From NCBI GenBank assembly GCA_016744135.1, contig JADGEX010000001.1, positions 2,491,029 through 2,555,028 of the forward strand: a DNA stretch of 64,000 nucleotides, written 5' to 3'. The DNA is from Pseudodesulfovibrio sp. Its GTDB lineage: Bacteria > Desulfobacterota > Desulfovibrionia > Desulfovibrionales > Desulfovibrionaceae. The notes beneath the pieces are model-generated. The model did not search any database and was not told where the DNA came from. It was given only the letters and a program-made list of their open reading frames with translations. Positions 43,866-53,750 of the stretch are shown one piece after another (position 1 is the first letter of the stretch; every line of letters starts with the position of its first letter). A program made the position numbers and the translations under genes.

Positions 43866-45824
43866 CTAATACGCCAATCGGCCCAGTGATTTCATGATAA
43901 GCGTGCAACCCATGGCGAACATACCCGTTAATCCCATGCCGCAGGAGAACCCAGCCAGCAGAACCGGCGCGTAATGCCGCCATTGCTTGCCGTATTTCTT
44001 CAGGAAATAGAATCGACCGAGCAATGCGCCGATTACCTCCAGCAACATGCCATGCGGCGTTGATTGTCCCAGGCCACGCACCACTCCATAGACGAGTAGT
44101 ACGGGTAATCCGAGCACGTTCAGCACCGAATACATGATCAGCCCCAGTCCGAGACCTGACAGTACAATGGGACCGGACAACGCCTCGAAAAAGAGTGAGT
44201 TGCCTTCAAGTGTCGAGGTTTGCATCAGCAAGGTATTCAATGCCTGCAAATGCCATAATTCCTGCGCAAACGGATATTCCGGGGACGGAATAGGTGCCAA
44301 CTGCCATAGGAATTGCGAGAACAGAAGCGAGGATACCATGACGATGGGGAAGACGATGATTTCCGCCTTGATGATGCCGCGTAGGCTTGTTCCGGTCAGT
44401 TCGATTTGACGGAATTGGACTGTGGCTTCTCCATAGTTGTGGATGGGAATGGGCGCGTACCAGATTTCAAGACCTTGATAGCCGAAGAATTTGGCGCCGG
44501 CGATGAATGAGAATTCTCGAACCATGGGCAGTGCGATGAACTGACCGGCTACACCTTCCATTCGGGCTGTGATGTACGAGATTATTGGCGTGTAGATGAA
44601 GCCGTACAGCACGAAGAAAATCCATGGGAATGATGGCACCAGCCAAACGCAGAACGCGATGTAACAGAGTGTTGAAAAAACATAGATGCCGATGGATACC
44701 CAGAAGTTGATGTCACCACGGCCTTCAGGTGGATTGAACAGGGCCGAGAAATCCAGTCCTTTACCATCCGTATTTCGGAAAGATTTGACCACATAATAGA
44801 TACCCACCGCGCCGATGGCTAGGCCCAGTCCGATACCGAAGCTCATGTAAAAATCAAAGTTGTTGGCGAACACTGTCTCAACGGTTGCCATACCCGGATG
44901 CCAGCGGTGCAGGACTCCATGGGAATACAGGATCGGGTTGGCGATGATGGTAATGATCAGACCAACCAGCCCGCCTATGACCGCCCAGAACGGCAGGACC
45001 ATGCCGATAAACACTAGCCCCAGATCGAACTGTATACCTGTTGCCACTGCGGGCAAAAGGTCTTCAGTGTGCATGGTCAACTCAATCCACGGAATGGGAA
45101 TCAGTCGGATTGGTTCACTGAACAGTAGTCCTGATAGTGCTGGCAACAATACATAGAAAAATCCAAACGCCAGTCCGATGACTCCGCCGATGGAGAACAC
45201 CCGCCATTTCCAGCCGGTTTTTTTATCCTCGGTGGATTCGGCCAGTGCCATGGTACCCAATGCGCCAACCGGGGCCATGGGGAAGGGCAGTTTTTCCACA
45301 TCCGAAGTGATGCGATACAGAGAATATCCCAGCCCGAAGTGGTCGATGCGCTGCACCAGTTGTGCGCCCACCAGCAGCATGATTGGTACCAGCCAGTCCG
45401 GGTGCATGAATGTGCGTTCTAGATATGATCCTGACCCAAGAGCCGGGGCTATCCAGTGTGGAATGAATTCGGTCAGTCCCAACATTCTCGCCGCGTCCGA
45501 CTGCACGAGGTACTGGTTCCATAGCAGTCCTTGGAACGGCGAAGCCAATGCCGCGCCAGCCATATAATAAAGAAGGAAAATTTCTTGTTGTTTCAGATGG
45601 GTGTATGAGCGTTTTGCAATCTCTGCAAAGAGGATGATTGTCACCCAACGAGCGGCCGGGCCGATGCCCTGACCAATGACCAGTTGCAAATACATAGACC
45701 CCGGCATCATCAGGAAGCCTATGAAAATGGCACCAACTATCGTCTTCCAATCAAACCCCTCCTCGAACTTGTCGGGGGGCTTCATTAAGTCACGATACTC
45801 TTTTAGTTCTTTGTCGTCATACAT
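43866..45824 (-). CDS. Large polytopic membrane protein, OPT-like
   Basis: 652 residues with about 14-16 hydrophobic segments. A charged N-terminal tail (MYDDKELKEYRDLMKPPDKFEEGFDW) is followed by segments such as TIVGAIFIGFLMMPGSMYLQLVIGQGIGPAARWVTIILFAE, resembling the start of oligopeptide-transporter (OPT) family proteins. It may belong to the DUF6784/DUF6785 group of OPT-like proteins; I could not verify this. The start was placed at the ATG at 45822-45824 because GGAGG lies eight bases upstream; an ATG eight codons earlier falls in a repeat. It is on the same strand as the ABC genes, separated from its sister gene by 248 nt of repeats and hairpins. The substrate is unknown. Confidence 0.72.
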   Translation of the reverse strand: MYDDKELKEYRDLMKPPDKFEEGFDWKTIVGAIFIGFLMMPGSMYLQLVIGQGIGPAARWVTIILFAEIAKRSYTHLKQQEIFLLYYMAGAALASPFQGLLWNQYLVQSDAARMLGLTEFIPHWIAPALGSGSYLERTFMHPDWLVPIMLLVGAQLVQRIDHFGLGYSLYRITSDVEKLPFPMAPVGALGTMALAESTEDKKTGWKWRVFSIGGVIGLAFGFFYVLLPALSGLLFSEPIRLIPIPWIELTMHTEDLLPAVATGIQFDLGLVFIGMVLPFWAVIGGLVGLIITIIANPILYSHGVLHRWHPGMATVETVFANNFDFYMSFGIGLGLAIGAVGIYYVVKSFRNTDGKGLDFSALFNPPEGRGDINFWVSIGIYVFSTLCYIAFCVWLVPSFPWIFFVLYGFIYTPIISYITARMEGVAGQFIALPMVREFSFIAGAKFFGYQGLEIWYAPIPIHNYGEATVQFRQIELTGTSLRGIIKAEIIVFPIVMVSSLLFSQFLWQLAPIPSPEYPFAQELWHLQALNTLLMQTSTLEGNSLFFEALSGPIVLSGLGLGLIMYSVLNVLGLPVLLVYGVVRGLGQSTPHGMLLEVIGALLGRFYFLKKYGKQWRHYAPVLLAGFSCGMGLTGMFAMGCTLIMKSLGRLAY

Positions 45825-45846
45825 CCAAGATGCCTCCGGCCCCCTC

Positions 45847-45893
45847 ATCTCTCTCTTTTCCTAAACTTTATATCGCGCCTTTGGCGAAATTTG
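45847..45893 (+). repeat. Short palindromic repeat, second copy
   Basis: CTCTCTTTTCCTAAACTTT followed by ATATCGCGCCTTTGGCGA. The first half matches the minus-strand reading of 62730-62712 exactly, and GCGCCTTTGGCGA matches GCGCCTTCGGTGA at 62614. It lies in the 45825-46072 gap. Confidence 0.6.
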
Positions 45894-45962
45894 GTTGAGG
45901 CGGGGAGCCGTGCTTTTTATCGTTTGAGTGCTCTATTTTTTAATCATTTTATTTATAACACC

Positions 45963-46006
45963 TGCGCGTAAGCGCATACGGGATTCTTAAGGCCCTCGGC
46001 CTTAAG
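45963..46006. repeat. Pair of hairpins between the two OPT-like genes
   Basis: TGCGC-GTAA-GCGCA (45963-45976) and CTTAAGGCC-CTC-GGCCTTAAG (45986-46006), both perfect. No T run follows, so they may cause partial termination or stabilise the upstream message within the operon. Confidence 0.6.
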
Positions 46007-46072
46007 CCGCCAGAGGCGAAATCACCTATCAAATCCGCCGACAGACGGTCTTATCTTTCCTCATTCCCGCCA

Positions 46073-48079
46073 CTACAACGGGAATACATTATAACTTTGT
46101 TCGTTGAACAATCCGATCATGGCCCAGAAGCCACCCATTAGGAAATCGCCGAGTATGAGTCCTATGAACAGGAAACGGACTCGATTGAACAGACTGGTCC
46201 CGCCGTAATGTAACACCAGATGGTTGCACATCCAGCCGAGGAAGAATGGGAACCAGAGTATCTTCATGCCAGCCGAATAAGCGGCCAAGTAGCCGAGCGG
46301 ATGCAACGGCCACCATGGGAATTTATAATAGCAGAAAATCAAAAGGAACATGGCGAGCGCGCCAAAGCCTGCATAGGTGATGAGCCATTCGTTGGGACCG
46401 GTGGGTTGATCCACGAGCCGTTGTGCATTTTCGTAGTTGGCGAGCACGGTCTGAGTGGCCCAATCGAGATTGAGTTCTCGTAGGCCGTATTTGTAGCCGA
46501 GATAGAGCATGGTCACGAACGCGGTGACGAGTGCGAGCACCAGAGACAGACCGATGGCAACAAGTACGAGATTACGCTTGGGGGTTTCCTGTCGGATTTT
46601 GGAACCGTGGAAGAGCGTGGGCGCAATGGCCTCACGCACGTCGAGGAACAGGACTTTTTGCATGACAGCGGTGGCAGCCACACCCACGGAACCGAAAAAG
46701 CCGGTGCCGAACAATCCCATGAGACCGTCAGATGGCGCGGCAGTGAGTGTGAAATAAGGGAGTCCTCCCTGACAGACCAGACGGCTGGTTACCAGTGTGA
46801 CGATAAGAAATGCGCAGGGTAGGAGTACAGCGGCCAGAAGCGGGAGGCCGAACCACCAGCCCCAGGCCATGAGAAAAATCATGCCGATGAAGAGCCCCCA
46901 TAGCGGCCATGTGGGTGGTCCCCATTCATCGGGGATTGTGTCGAATTTGCCTTTTCCGTCCAGTTCAGAGCTGTGGCAGGTTGGGCGGAGGAAGCAAATG
47001 AAGGTTTCCTTGAGATGATGCCGAGCCAGCCAGATGAGGAAGATGAAGAAGATGGCGTATGCGCCGATGACCTGTGCACCTTCGGGACGGGCAAGGTCTG
47101 GGCCGAAGGTGGTTCCGAGTGCGGCTTCGGGGAGCTGCCACCCGAGGATATAAAGCAAACCGAAAAGCAGTCCGGCCATGAGATGAAACACCCACATGGA
47201 AAAGGATATCTGTCGGGTTGTCAGGAAGGCGAATCCGATAAACGCCGGGATGATGTAAAGTTTGAGCTTATAGAAACCGGAAAAGAGACCGAATTTGGGG
47301 AAATATGACCCGGCCAGAATGAGTGTCGGTATCTGCGGGACGGATGGATAATAGAATTGCAGCCCGTTGATGAGGTGCAACGCTCCGGCCATGGTCAGTC
47401 CGATGAGCAGATAGTTGTTGGACCACCATGAAATGAATTGTTTCTGGTCCAACGCGTCTCCCATGATCATGGGGACGCTCACCATTGGGAAATGGACCCG
47501 TTCGTTGACAACCCATTGGCGGCCGAAAAGGGTCATGAGGCAGATCATGACAAAGAAGGAGCCGAGAATGAACAGTGACCAGACAAACAAGGTGGGTAAC
47601 CAGACGCCCCACGGGATGGCTGACAGAACTGCGGCGACACTCATTTCGTTGCCGCCGTCCAGCCCTTCGAAGAACAGGCTGACGGCATCGGCTGATTGCG
47701 GAAACCATGATTGGGGAAGAAGCGGTGTCAGGACTTCGGTCCAACGATAGGCATCCTTGGCGAATCGTTCCGGAGCTGTGATGTTGATGAAAAAGGTTTC
47801 GGTGAGACCGGCAAAGCCGATAGCCGTGAACAGGACCATCATTAGCCATATAACGAGTAGTTCAACCCCGGAAAAGAATGGGGGACGTTTGCTGAGTCTG
47901 GAGGAAAAGGCATCGAACACGAACAGCCATGTCACGATGAAGAATGGGGCCATAGGGAAATGTCCGCCACCCATTGGCGTGTTGTGCAGAACCGTGTTGT
48001 TCAGCGGCGTGAAAATGCACAAGGTCAGGCCAAGGAGCAGGCCGGTCAGAAGCGCGCGGAGGCGGAGTCTTCCGTTCAT
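46073..48079 (-). CDS. Large polytopic membrane protein linked to ABC/M28 gene
   Basis: 668 residues with about 14-16 membrane segments (for example ALLTGLLLGLTLCIFTPLNN, YAIFFIFLIWLARHHL, WPLWGLFIGMIFLMAWGWWFGLPLLAAVLLPCAF). Features such as VVNERVHFPMVSVPM, a Gly-rich GLFGTGFFGSVG stretch and HPLGYLAAYS suggest distant kinship to OPT transporters and to its neighbour at 43866, though no signature motif is certain. Its ATG overlaps the stop of the 1630-residue ABC protein in an ATGA, so the two are translationally coupled and probably work together. Its function is unknown. Confidence 0.75.
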   Translation of the reverse strand: MNGRLRLRALLTGLLLGLTLCIFTPLNNTVLHNTPMGGGHFPMAPFFIVTWLFVFDAFSSRLSKRPPFFSGVELLVIWLMMVLFTAIGFAGLTETFFINITAPERFAKDAYRWTEVLTPLLPQSWFPQSADAVSLFFEGLDGGNEMSVAAVLSAIPWGVWLPTLFVWSLFILGSFFVMICLMTLFGRQWVVNERVHFPMVSVPMIMGDALDQKQFISWWSNNYLLIGLTMAGALHLINGLQFYYPSVPQIPTLILAGSYFPKFGLFSGFYKLKLYIIPAFIGFAFLTTRQISFSMWVFHLMAGLLFGLLYILGWQLPEAALGTTFGPDLARPEGAQVIGAYAIFFIFLIWLARHHLKETFICFLRPTCHSSELDGKGKFDTIPDEWGPPTWPLWGLFIGMIFLMAWGWWFGLPLLAAVLLPCAFLIVTLVTSRLVCQGGLPYFTLTAAPSDGLMGLFGTGFFGSVGVAATAVMQKVLFLDVREAIAPTLFHGSKIRQETPKRNLVLVAIGLSLVLALVTAFVTMLYLGYKYGLRELNLDWATQTVLANYENAQRLVDQPTGPNEWLITYAGFGALAMFLLIFCYYKFPWWPLHPLGYLAAYSAGMKILWFPFFLGWMCNHLVLHYGGTSLFNRVRFLFIGLILGDFLMGGFWAMIGLFNEQSYNVFPL

Positions 48080-51000
48080 GCTGCCCCCTCTTTGTCGTTC
48101 AGTTCTTTTGCAATGGTTCGGTTCATGTCTTTAGCGTAACTGTCCACGGCTTGGTCATCCAGAGAACGCCATGCCAGCAGTTGTTTGCGGAGGTCATTGA
48201 GGAAGTTCCTGTTCAGGTTTTCCCACGCCTTGTGCTCCCCAGCCTCACGGTGGAGGATGACTTTGATCTGCCGGAATCCGGTGTAGAGGTCAGACGGGCA
48301 GAATACGAGTTTTACTTTTTGGCGTACCCCGAAATCGAACGGGGCAAGCCAGACGCGCAAGTCCATGGAAAAGCAGAGATCATCAGGGATGGGAATATCT
48401 TCGGACACACCGCTGACAAGGCCGGTGTTGGCCTCGACTTGTTCGAGGTCCAGGAAGTTGCATTGCATGTCATCGGTACAGAACGCGCCATGCGAGACAT
48501 CGTGATGGGCCATGTAGTATTCGTGCAGGAATCCACCTGCGGAGTTGATTTCACGGAGTTTGATAAGGAAAGGCAGGATTACAACCAGTTCATTGCCTTC
48601 GGCTTTGGGCATGCTCCATGATTTGTTCACGTCCGGGATGGCGATATTGGCCGCGACTTTAGCCGGATAGATGGCTGAAATGAGTACCACGCCGATGACC
48701 AGAATCATGGCGGCTACACCGGCGGTTGAAGAGTAGTTGGCGGTCATGCCAGCCCAGAGCGGTGTTCCGGCGAGGAATGCCGAAGATATCTGGGCCAGAA
48801 GATAGCCGACCACCACAGAAATGACAGCAAAGGCGAGCGCTTCTGCAATGAACAGGAAGGCTACGTGCGGTGGAGCCAATCCGACCGATGTGTAGACTGC
48901 GATTTCCGGTTTGCGCTCATAGACTGAACCGATCATGGTGTTGAGTACGATCAATATGGAGATGCCGAGGGGGATCAGAATATTGGCCATGCCTGAATAG
49001 TTGACGGCGTCGGATGCGAAATAGAGCGAGGTGCCGTTTGGACCGCCCCGAAACAAGAGCATGCCGAATCGGTCGCCCATGTCGTCGGTTTGAGCAAGAG
49101 TGGCGTTGTCCGGTTTGACGGCGATACCTTTGAGCCTGCCAGCCCTGAGAGACAGCAGCATTTCGGCAGGCATGAGTATGGTTTCCGAACCGGGGATGTG
49201 CTGATAGCGGGATTCGGTAGTGACCACATCTTCGCCGTTTTCAATGGCTTCGGCTTCAACTTCGGACAACTGGGTGGCTGCCTGATTGGGGAAGATGATG
49301 GGCGTTATGGGCTCGCCGTCGAGGTCTGGGTGATCGTTCAGCCCTTCATCGCTGAAAACGCCGACAAGGGTGATCTTGGTGCCCCATGTTGTGAGCGTAT
49401 TGCGTTCGGGGTCGAGCGGGTCTGCTCCCAGCTGGTTCGCCATGCGTTCGGACAGCATGACGACATTACGTTCGCCTTCCTTGAACCAGCGGCCTTTGAT
49501 CAGAATGCGATCAAGTCCACTGACCTGTGGTTCGAGGTAGGAAAGACCGACCAGCCCACGAGCCTGTGCGGTTTTGTCGCCAAAGGAGATAGGGATGAGC
49601 GGTGCGCGGGATTTGTCTGCCGTGAAACCTGTGTCATACCATGCACGGGGAGCGACAACGCCCTTTCCGGCAAAGGCTGTTTCCACCACAGACAAGGCTT
49701 CTGCGGGGACATCTTGCCAGTTGAGATATTTGAGCATCAGGCCGGAGTAAGAGGCCTTGTCGCTGAACTGTGCCCACCCTGCCTGTCGCACGGATTTGAC
49801 CGTGGTGAAGTTCATGATGGTGAAGGTAAGGATAACCAGTGTGGCAAAGGTCAGGAACGTGCGTACCGGACGGCGTTTCAGGTTGCCCACACCGAGCACA
49901 AAGGCCGCACCGAATGCAGCGGCAGGGCTGATTCCAGTCAGCTTGATATGGGCTGATCGTTTCTGGAGTTCCACCATTTCACGCTCGAATCGAAAGAATA
50001 TGATGAGCGACACCAAAAGAGATAGCGCGAGAATGAAGAACGCGAGTATGACCACCATTGGTGAATAGGTCAGTTGGAAAGCGGGATGAACGAAATAGAC
50101 TACGCCGATGATCAGCGTCAGGAACCCGAGGAAGGCGACAATTCGCTTCTTGATATCCACGAATGAGAAGAAGAGTCGTTCCATGCAATAGGCGAACGGC
50201 ACGAACAGAGCCACATAGAAGAGTACGCCGATGAGTACGTCTTTCTGGGTCTTATCCACATCGTTATACACTCGGCTTGCCTTGGATAGGGAGGCTCGCG
50301 CTGCTTCAACAAATTTATCCCATTGTTTTTCGGCCTTGAATTTTCTGGCCTGAGCCAGTTCGTCATCGCCCTGTCGGCGTAGGTCTCGGATACGTTCGTT
50401 GATGATGCCTTTTTGTTCCAGATTGTCGATGCGCGGACCGATCAGTCCCCACATGTCTATGGCCGCCTGAAATTCCGTCATGGGTATCACCGGCCACTGA
50501 CGGGCAATGAAGCCGAGTCCCTGTGGATGGTTCTTATCCGTGTTCAGAAGTAGGACCTTTTTATCCAGTACAGTGTCGGACAGCGTAAGTTTGATGGGTG
50601 TGTCCGGCTCAAGAAACAATGTGCCCAATGTGGATTTTCGTGTGTCCATGCGGCTGTACCAATAACTGACCGGCGGGGCCTCGGTGCGGCCGTCAATAAG
50701 TGTAGGCCGATAGAGGAACTTGAACGTTCGTGGGTCGAACATGTTAAACAGCGTGGTCTGAGTGCAACCAAAAAGGATGAGATCTGTTGCCTGTACGGTT
50801 CGTTTTAGTTTGATGCGATATGCCGATTTGCCGGTTTTGGGCTTATCGATGGCCCAATCGGCCAGACCGGTCAGTTCATTGAATTTGAACGCTTCGATGA
50901 CGGCCTTGTGGTAGCTGACTTTTTTATTGGCGAGGCCGGGGATGCGGAAATTCCCTTGCGTGTCGACCATGCCGTAGTTGCGGGTTTGCCATTGGAAGGC

Positions 51001-52968
51001 GAGCACAACCATGCCTGTTCCGGGCCGATCCGGGAATATTTCACCTTTTCTGAGGAGATTGGCGCGCCCCTCAATGGTGACGAAACGGTCTTTGTTCCGT
51101 TTGCCTGCATCGGCGATAGGTTCATTGGCCAGAGCGTCGAGCAGGGATGTCACAAGTGTGGTCTGTTGGGCCAGAAAATCGAAATCAACACGGTCAACCG
51201 TGTCATAGGGCGTGCCCCAAGCGGGGCGAACATCGTGGACCGTCGCCAGAGTGAGTCCGGGGAATCCGGCCAGAGCCATGGGCTCACCGCCCAGTTCCGG
51301 GGTGTCGGGCAGGTAACTTTGCCATGCGCGTTTTCCCGGACGCAGGGTGTCGCTGAAAAGTTTTGCGATATCGCTGTTTGTTGCTTCAAGTCCTTTGACG
51401 GTCTCTTTCATGACCGTGTCCAGAGGGCGGAAAAATGCAGTGCGGTTGATTGACGGCTTGAGGTCGATAAGCCATCCCTTATCAAATCCGCCAACACCGT
51501 TGCCGTGACTGGATAGAAAGAGTGAAACATGGGCTGCGATTAGTGATTCACCAATAGTCTCACGCAGCGTTAGGGCAGAGGCGACGTCTTTGAGTTGGCC
51601 CGTAATATCTTCAAGGATGGAGGTTTCATGAACTGTGGCCGGTTGGATGAAGGCATTCAGTGCCGTGCGTTCCATGTTGGAGAGCGGGAAATCGGCAGTA
51701 TTGGAATTGATCCAGTTGAGCCGTTTTAACGCCATGCGTTCACCGGCCAGATGCTTGATACGCTTCTGGTGATTTTCTTCTGTTTCTACTTCGTCAGTTT
51801 TTTGTCGGGCAAGCAGTCGTAGTCGCATCAACTCTTTGGTGATGTCGTCTTCCTGATTGCGGACCACGGCTTTGAAAGCTGCCTTGAGCAGGAAACGATC
51901 ATCCTTATTTGTCAGATTTGCTTCGGAGAGAGGAACGCCGCTGCCGAGCAGTTGTAAGGTGCGATCTGTGTCGTGAACCAGTTTTTTAAGCGATTCTTTG
52001 CGTTTGATAAGATGTTCTTTTTCGGTAGCCAGCGCCCAAGTGAATTCACGCATGCCAGCTTGAGCCGAGGCCTTACCTGCAGTGGCGACCAGAAGAACGG
52101 AGCGTTTGGGTGTATTCTTTGCGAATCCTTCGGCCGTATCCATGAGTGTGGCGATTGAGGATGCTTCGTCAGCCCCCGGCGCATGGCCGTCCACCAATGC
52201 GGTGGAGTCATAGAATGTCTCGATGATGACCGTTTGTTTGGAAAGTTCGGGGTCGCTGCCTTGAATACGGCAATAAATCGTGTCAGCTGAGACATTGCGC
52301 CATGCCGCTTTTGCCGTGAGCCGTGTGGTGCCGAGGTGTTTGGGACTTTTTTGGGTGAATCCGGCACCGAACAGAGATTCGGCTTTCTCGCGGGAGAGCC
52401 AGAACGTTGGAAAATCTATCGGGGTCTGTTCGAACTTGTATTCGAACAAAGGTTTAGGCGCACGTCCTCCATCTCCTCCGCGTCCGATGAATACTAGTCC
52501 TCGTGCGCCGAGCATGGCCGCATTGTTCCAGTTCTTGCCGGAATCCATGTCCATGAGAACGATGGAACCTTCTACACTCAGTCCGTTGAAATCAGAGACT
52601 CGGCCTTGTTTTACGTAGATGAGCGGGCCGCTGATGCCGGGAGGTGTGACGGCTCCGGGAGACAGCGCATTGATCTGTAACTGTCTGAGGTCTACTGTCT
52701 GTCCTGAGTTTTCAAAGGTCAGACGTGCTCCCATTTTAATAGGAACAGGGATGTGGAATGATTGCCGTCCCACTGTTGCGTCGGGCAAGAGTTTTTTGAA
52801 TTCGGCTTCCACCATATCCGCGGCTTTGGCTGCGCCGGTGGTTCCGAGAGATCGGTCTTCAAGGTTGGTGAGTTGGCGCAGAAAATCTACGCCATTGGCA
52901 CGGGCCGGGAGGGTTATCGCCACAATCATGGCGAAACAGAGCAGGAGACGCAGTCCGAAACGCGTCAT
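48076..52968 (-). CDS. Giant fusion: secreted M28-peptidase-like region plus FtsX-type ABC permease
   Basis: 1630 residues. A signal sequence (1-24, cut after LPARA) leads to a PA-like insert (about 85-200) and an M28-peptidase-like fold with an inserted coiled coil (about 320-430). The peptidase metal sites look lost: the usual HxD site reads FYDST near residue 248, the Glu-Glu site reads TAGKAS, and the late His site reads TPYDTVDRVD near 584. A beta-rich part (about 665-760) follows, then membrane segments near 925, 950, 980 and 1040, an extracytoplasmic MacB-like domain (about 1060-1310), FtsX segments near 1336, 1365 and 1430, and a 190-residue cytoplasmic tail. The ATPase gene ends 3 nt before it. 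Likely role: moving or sensing an envelope substrate, by inference. Confidence 0.85.
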   Translation of the reverse strand: MTRFGLRLLLCFAMIVAITLPARANGVDFLRQLTNLEDRSLGTTGAAKAADMVEAEFKKLLPDATVGRQSFHIPVPIKMGARLTFENSGQTVDLRQLQINALSPGAVTPPGISGPLIYVKQGRVSDFNGLSVEGSIVLMDMDSGKNWNNAAMLGARGLVFIGRGGDGGRAPKPLFEYKFEQTPIDFPTFWLSREKAESLFGAGFTQKSPKHLGTTRLTAKAAWRNVSADTIYCRIQGSDPELSKQTVIIETFYDSTALVDGHAPGADEASSIATLMDTAEGFAKNTPKRSVLLVATAGKASAQAGMREFTWALATEKEHLIKRKESLKKLVHDTDRTLQLLGSGVPLSEANLTNKDDRFLLKAAFKAVVRNQEDDITKELMRLRLLARQKTDEVETEENHQKRIKHLAGERMALKRLNWINSNTADFPLSNMERTALNAFIQPATVHETSILEDITGQLKDVASALTLRETIGESLIAAHVSLFLSSHGNGVGGFDKGWLIDLKPSINRTAFFRPLDTVMKETVKGLEATNSDIAKLFSDTLRPGKRAWQSYLPDTPELGGEPMALAGFPGLTLATVHDVRPAWGTPYDTVDRVDFDFLAQQTTLVTSLLDALANEPIADAGKRNKDRFVTIEGRANLLRKGEIFPDRPGTGMVVLAFQWQTRNYGMVDTQGNFRIPGLANKKVSYHKAVIEAFKFNELTGLADWAIDKPKTGKSAYRIKLKRTVQATDLILFGCTQTTLFNMFDPRTFKFLYRPTLIDGRTEAPPVSYWYSRMDTRKSTLGTLFLEPDTPIKLTLSDTVLDKKVLLLNTDKNHPQGLGFIARQWPVIPMTEFQAAIDMWGLIGPRIDNLEQKGIINERIRDLRRQGDDELAQARKFKAEKQWDKFVEAARASLSKASRVYNDVDKTQKDVLIGVLFYVALFVPFAYCMERLFFSFVDIKKRIVAFLGFLTLIIGVVYFVHPAFQLTYSPMVVILAFFILALSLLVSLIIFFRFEREMVELQKRSAHIKLTGISPAAAFGAAFVLGVGNLKRRPVRTFLTFATLVILTFTIMNFTTVKSVRQAGWAQFSDKASYSGLMLKYLNWQDVPAEALSVVETAFAGKGVVAPRAWYDTGFTADKSRAPLIPISFGDKTAQARGLVGLSYLEPQVSGLDRILIKGRWFKEGERNVVMLSERMANQLGADPLDPERNTLTTWGTKITLVGVFSDEGLNDHPDLDGEPITPIIFPNQAATQLSEVEAEAIENGEDVVTTESRYQHIPGSETILMPAEMLLSLRAGRLKGIAVKPDNATLAQTDDMGDRFGMLLFRGGPNGTSLYFASDAVNYSGMANILIPLGISILIVLNTMIGSVYERKPEIAVYTSVGLAPPHVAFLFIAEALAFAVISVVVGYLLAQISSAFLAGTPLWAGMTANYSSTAGVAAMILVIGVVLISAIYPAKVAANIAIPDVNKSWSMPKAEGNELVVILPFLIKLREINSAGGFLHEYYMAHHDVSHGAFCTDDMQCNFLDLEQVEANTGLVSGVSEDIPIPDDLCFSMDLRVWLAPFDFGVRQKVKLVFCPSDLYTGFRQIKVILHREAGEHKAWENLNRNFLNDLRKQLLAWRSLDDQAVDSYAKDMNRTIAKELNDKEGAA

Positions 52969-52971
52969 GGG

Positions 52972-53742
52972 TTACGCCCTTTCCTCGCCGTTTGTTCGGC
53001 CTGCGAGTTTGTCGCCGATACCGCCGACGGTGATGTCCAGTTCTTCACGTTTTTCTACACGATCCACTTGACCGTCACGCACCCAGATTACCCGGTCAGA
53101 GACATTGAGCATCTTATAGTCATGGGTGGCGGAAATGATGGTCACGCCGCGTTCCACCGAGAGCATCTGCAGCAGTTCGATGATTTCCTCACCCGTGGAC
53201 AAATCGAGGTTGCCGGTCGGTTCATCCGCCAGAATGATGGATGGATCATTGGCCAGCGAACGAGCGACGGCCACACGTTGTTGTTGTCCGCCGGATAATT
53301 CCAGCGGCTTGTGTTGAAAGCGTTTTCCCAGCCCGACCAGTTTGAGCAGTTCAATACCCTTGTCTTGCGCATCGTCCGCATTCATCCCGGCAAAGGTCAT
53401 GGGCAGGGTGACGTTTTCAAGGGCGGTCATGACCGGGATGAGATTGAAGGTCTGAAAAATGTAGCCGATCTTGCGGTTGCGGAGCCATGCCAATTCAAAG
53501 GCATCCAGTTGGGAGATATCCACTTCATCAATGAACACCTTGCCGTCTGTGGGTTTGTCCAGCCCGCCGATCATGTTGAACAGGGTGGATTTCCCTGAGC
53601 CTGACGGCCCCATGATGGAGATATATTCTCCGGCGAATATTTCCAGATCCACGCCTTTGAGCGCCTGCAATTCGACCTTTCCCATGGTGAAGGTCTTTGT
53701 GACGCCGATGACGCGGACAATGGTACGTTTTTCTTCGCTCAT
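52972..53742 (-). CDS. ABC transporter ATPase, MacB/LolD/FtsE class
   Basis: 256 residues: Walker A GPSGSGKST, Q-loop FQTFNLIPVMTALENV, signature LSGGQQQRVAVARSL, Walker B IILADEPTGNLD, and the switch His in SATHD. The DEPTGNLD form and the QxxNL pattern mark the MacB/LolD/FtsE group that pairs with FtsX-type permeases. The start is the ATG at 53740-53742; the longer frame from 54042 is antisense to the adjacent permease gene and has no homology. It lies 8 nt after the small FtsX gene and 3 nt before the giant permease gene, so a heteromeric permease pair is likely. Confidence 0.95.
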   Translation of the reverse strand: MSEEKRTIVRVIGVTKTFTMGKVELQALKGVDLEIFAGEYISIMGPSGSGKSTLFNMIGGLDKPTDGKVFIDEVDISQLDAFELAWLRNRKIGYIFQTFNLIPVMTALENVTLPMTFAGMNADDAQDKGIELLKLVGLGKRFQHKPLELSGGQQQRVAVARSLANDPSIILADEPTGNLDLSTGEEIIELLQMLSVERGVTIISATHDYKMLNVSDRVIWVRDGQVDRVEKREELDITVGGIGDKLAGRTNGEERA

Positions 53743-53750
53743 ACTATTCC

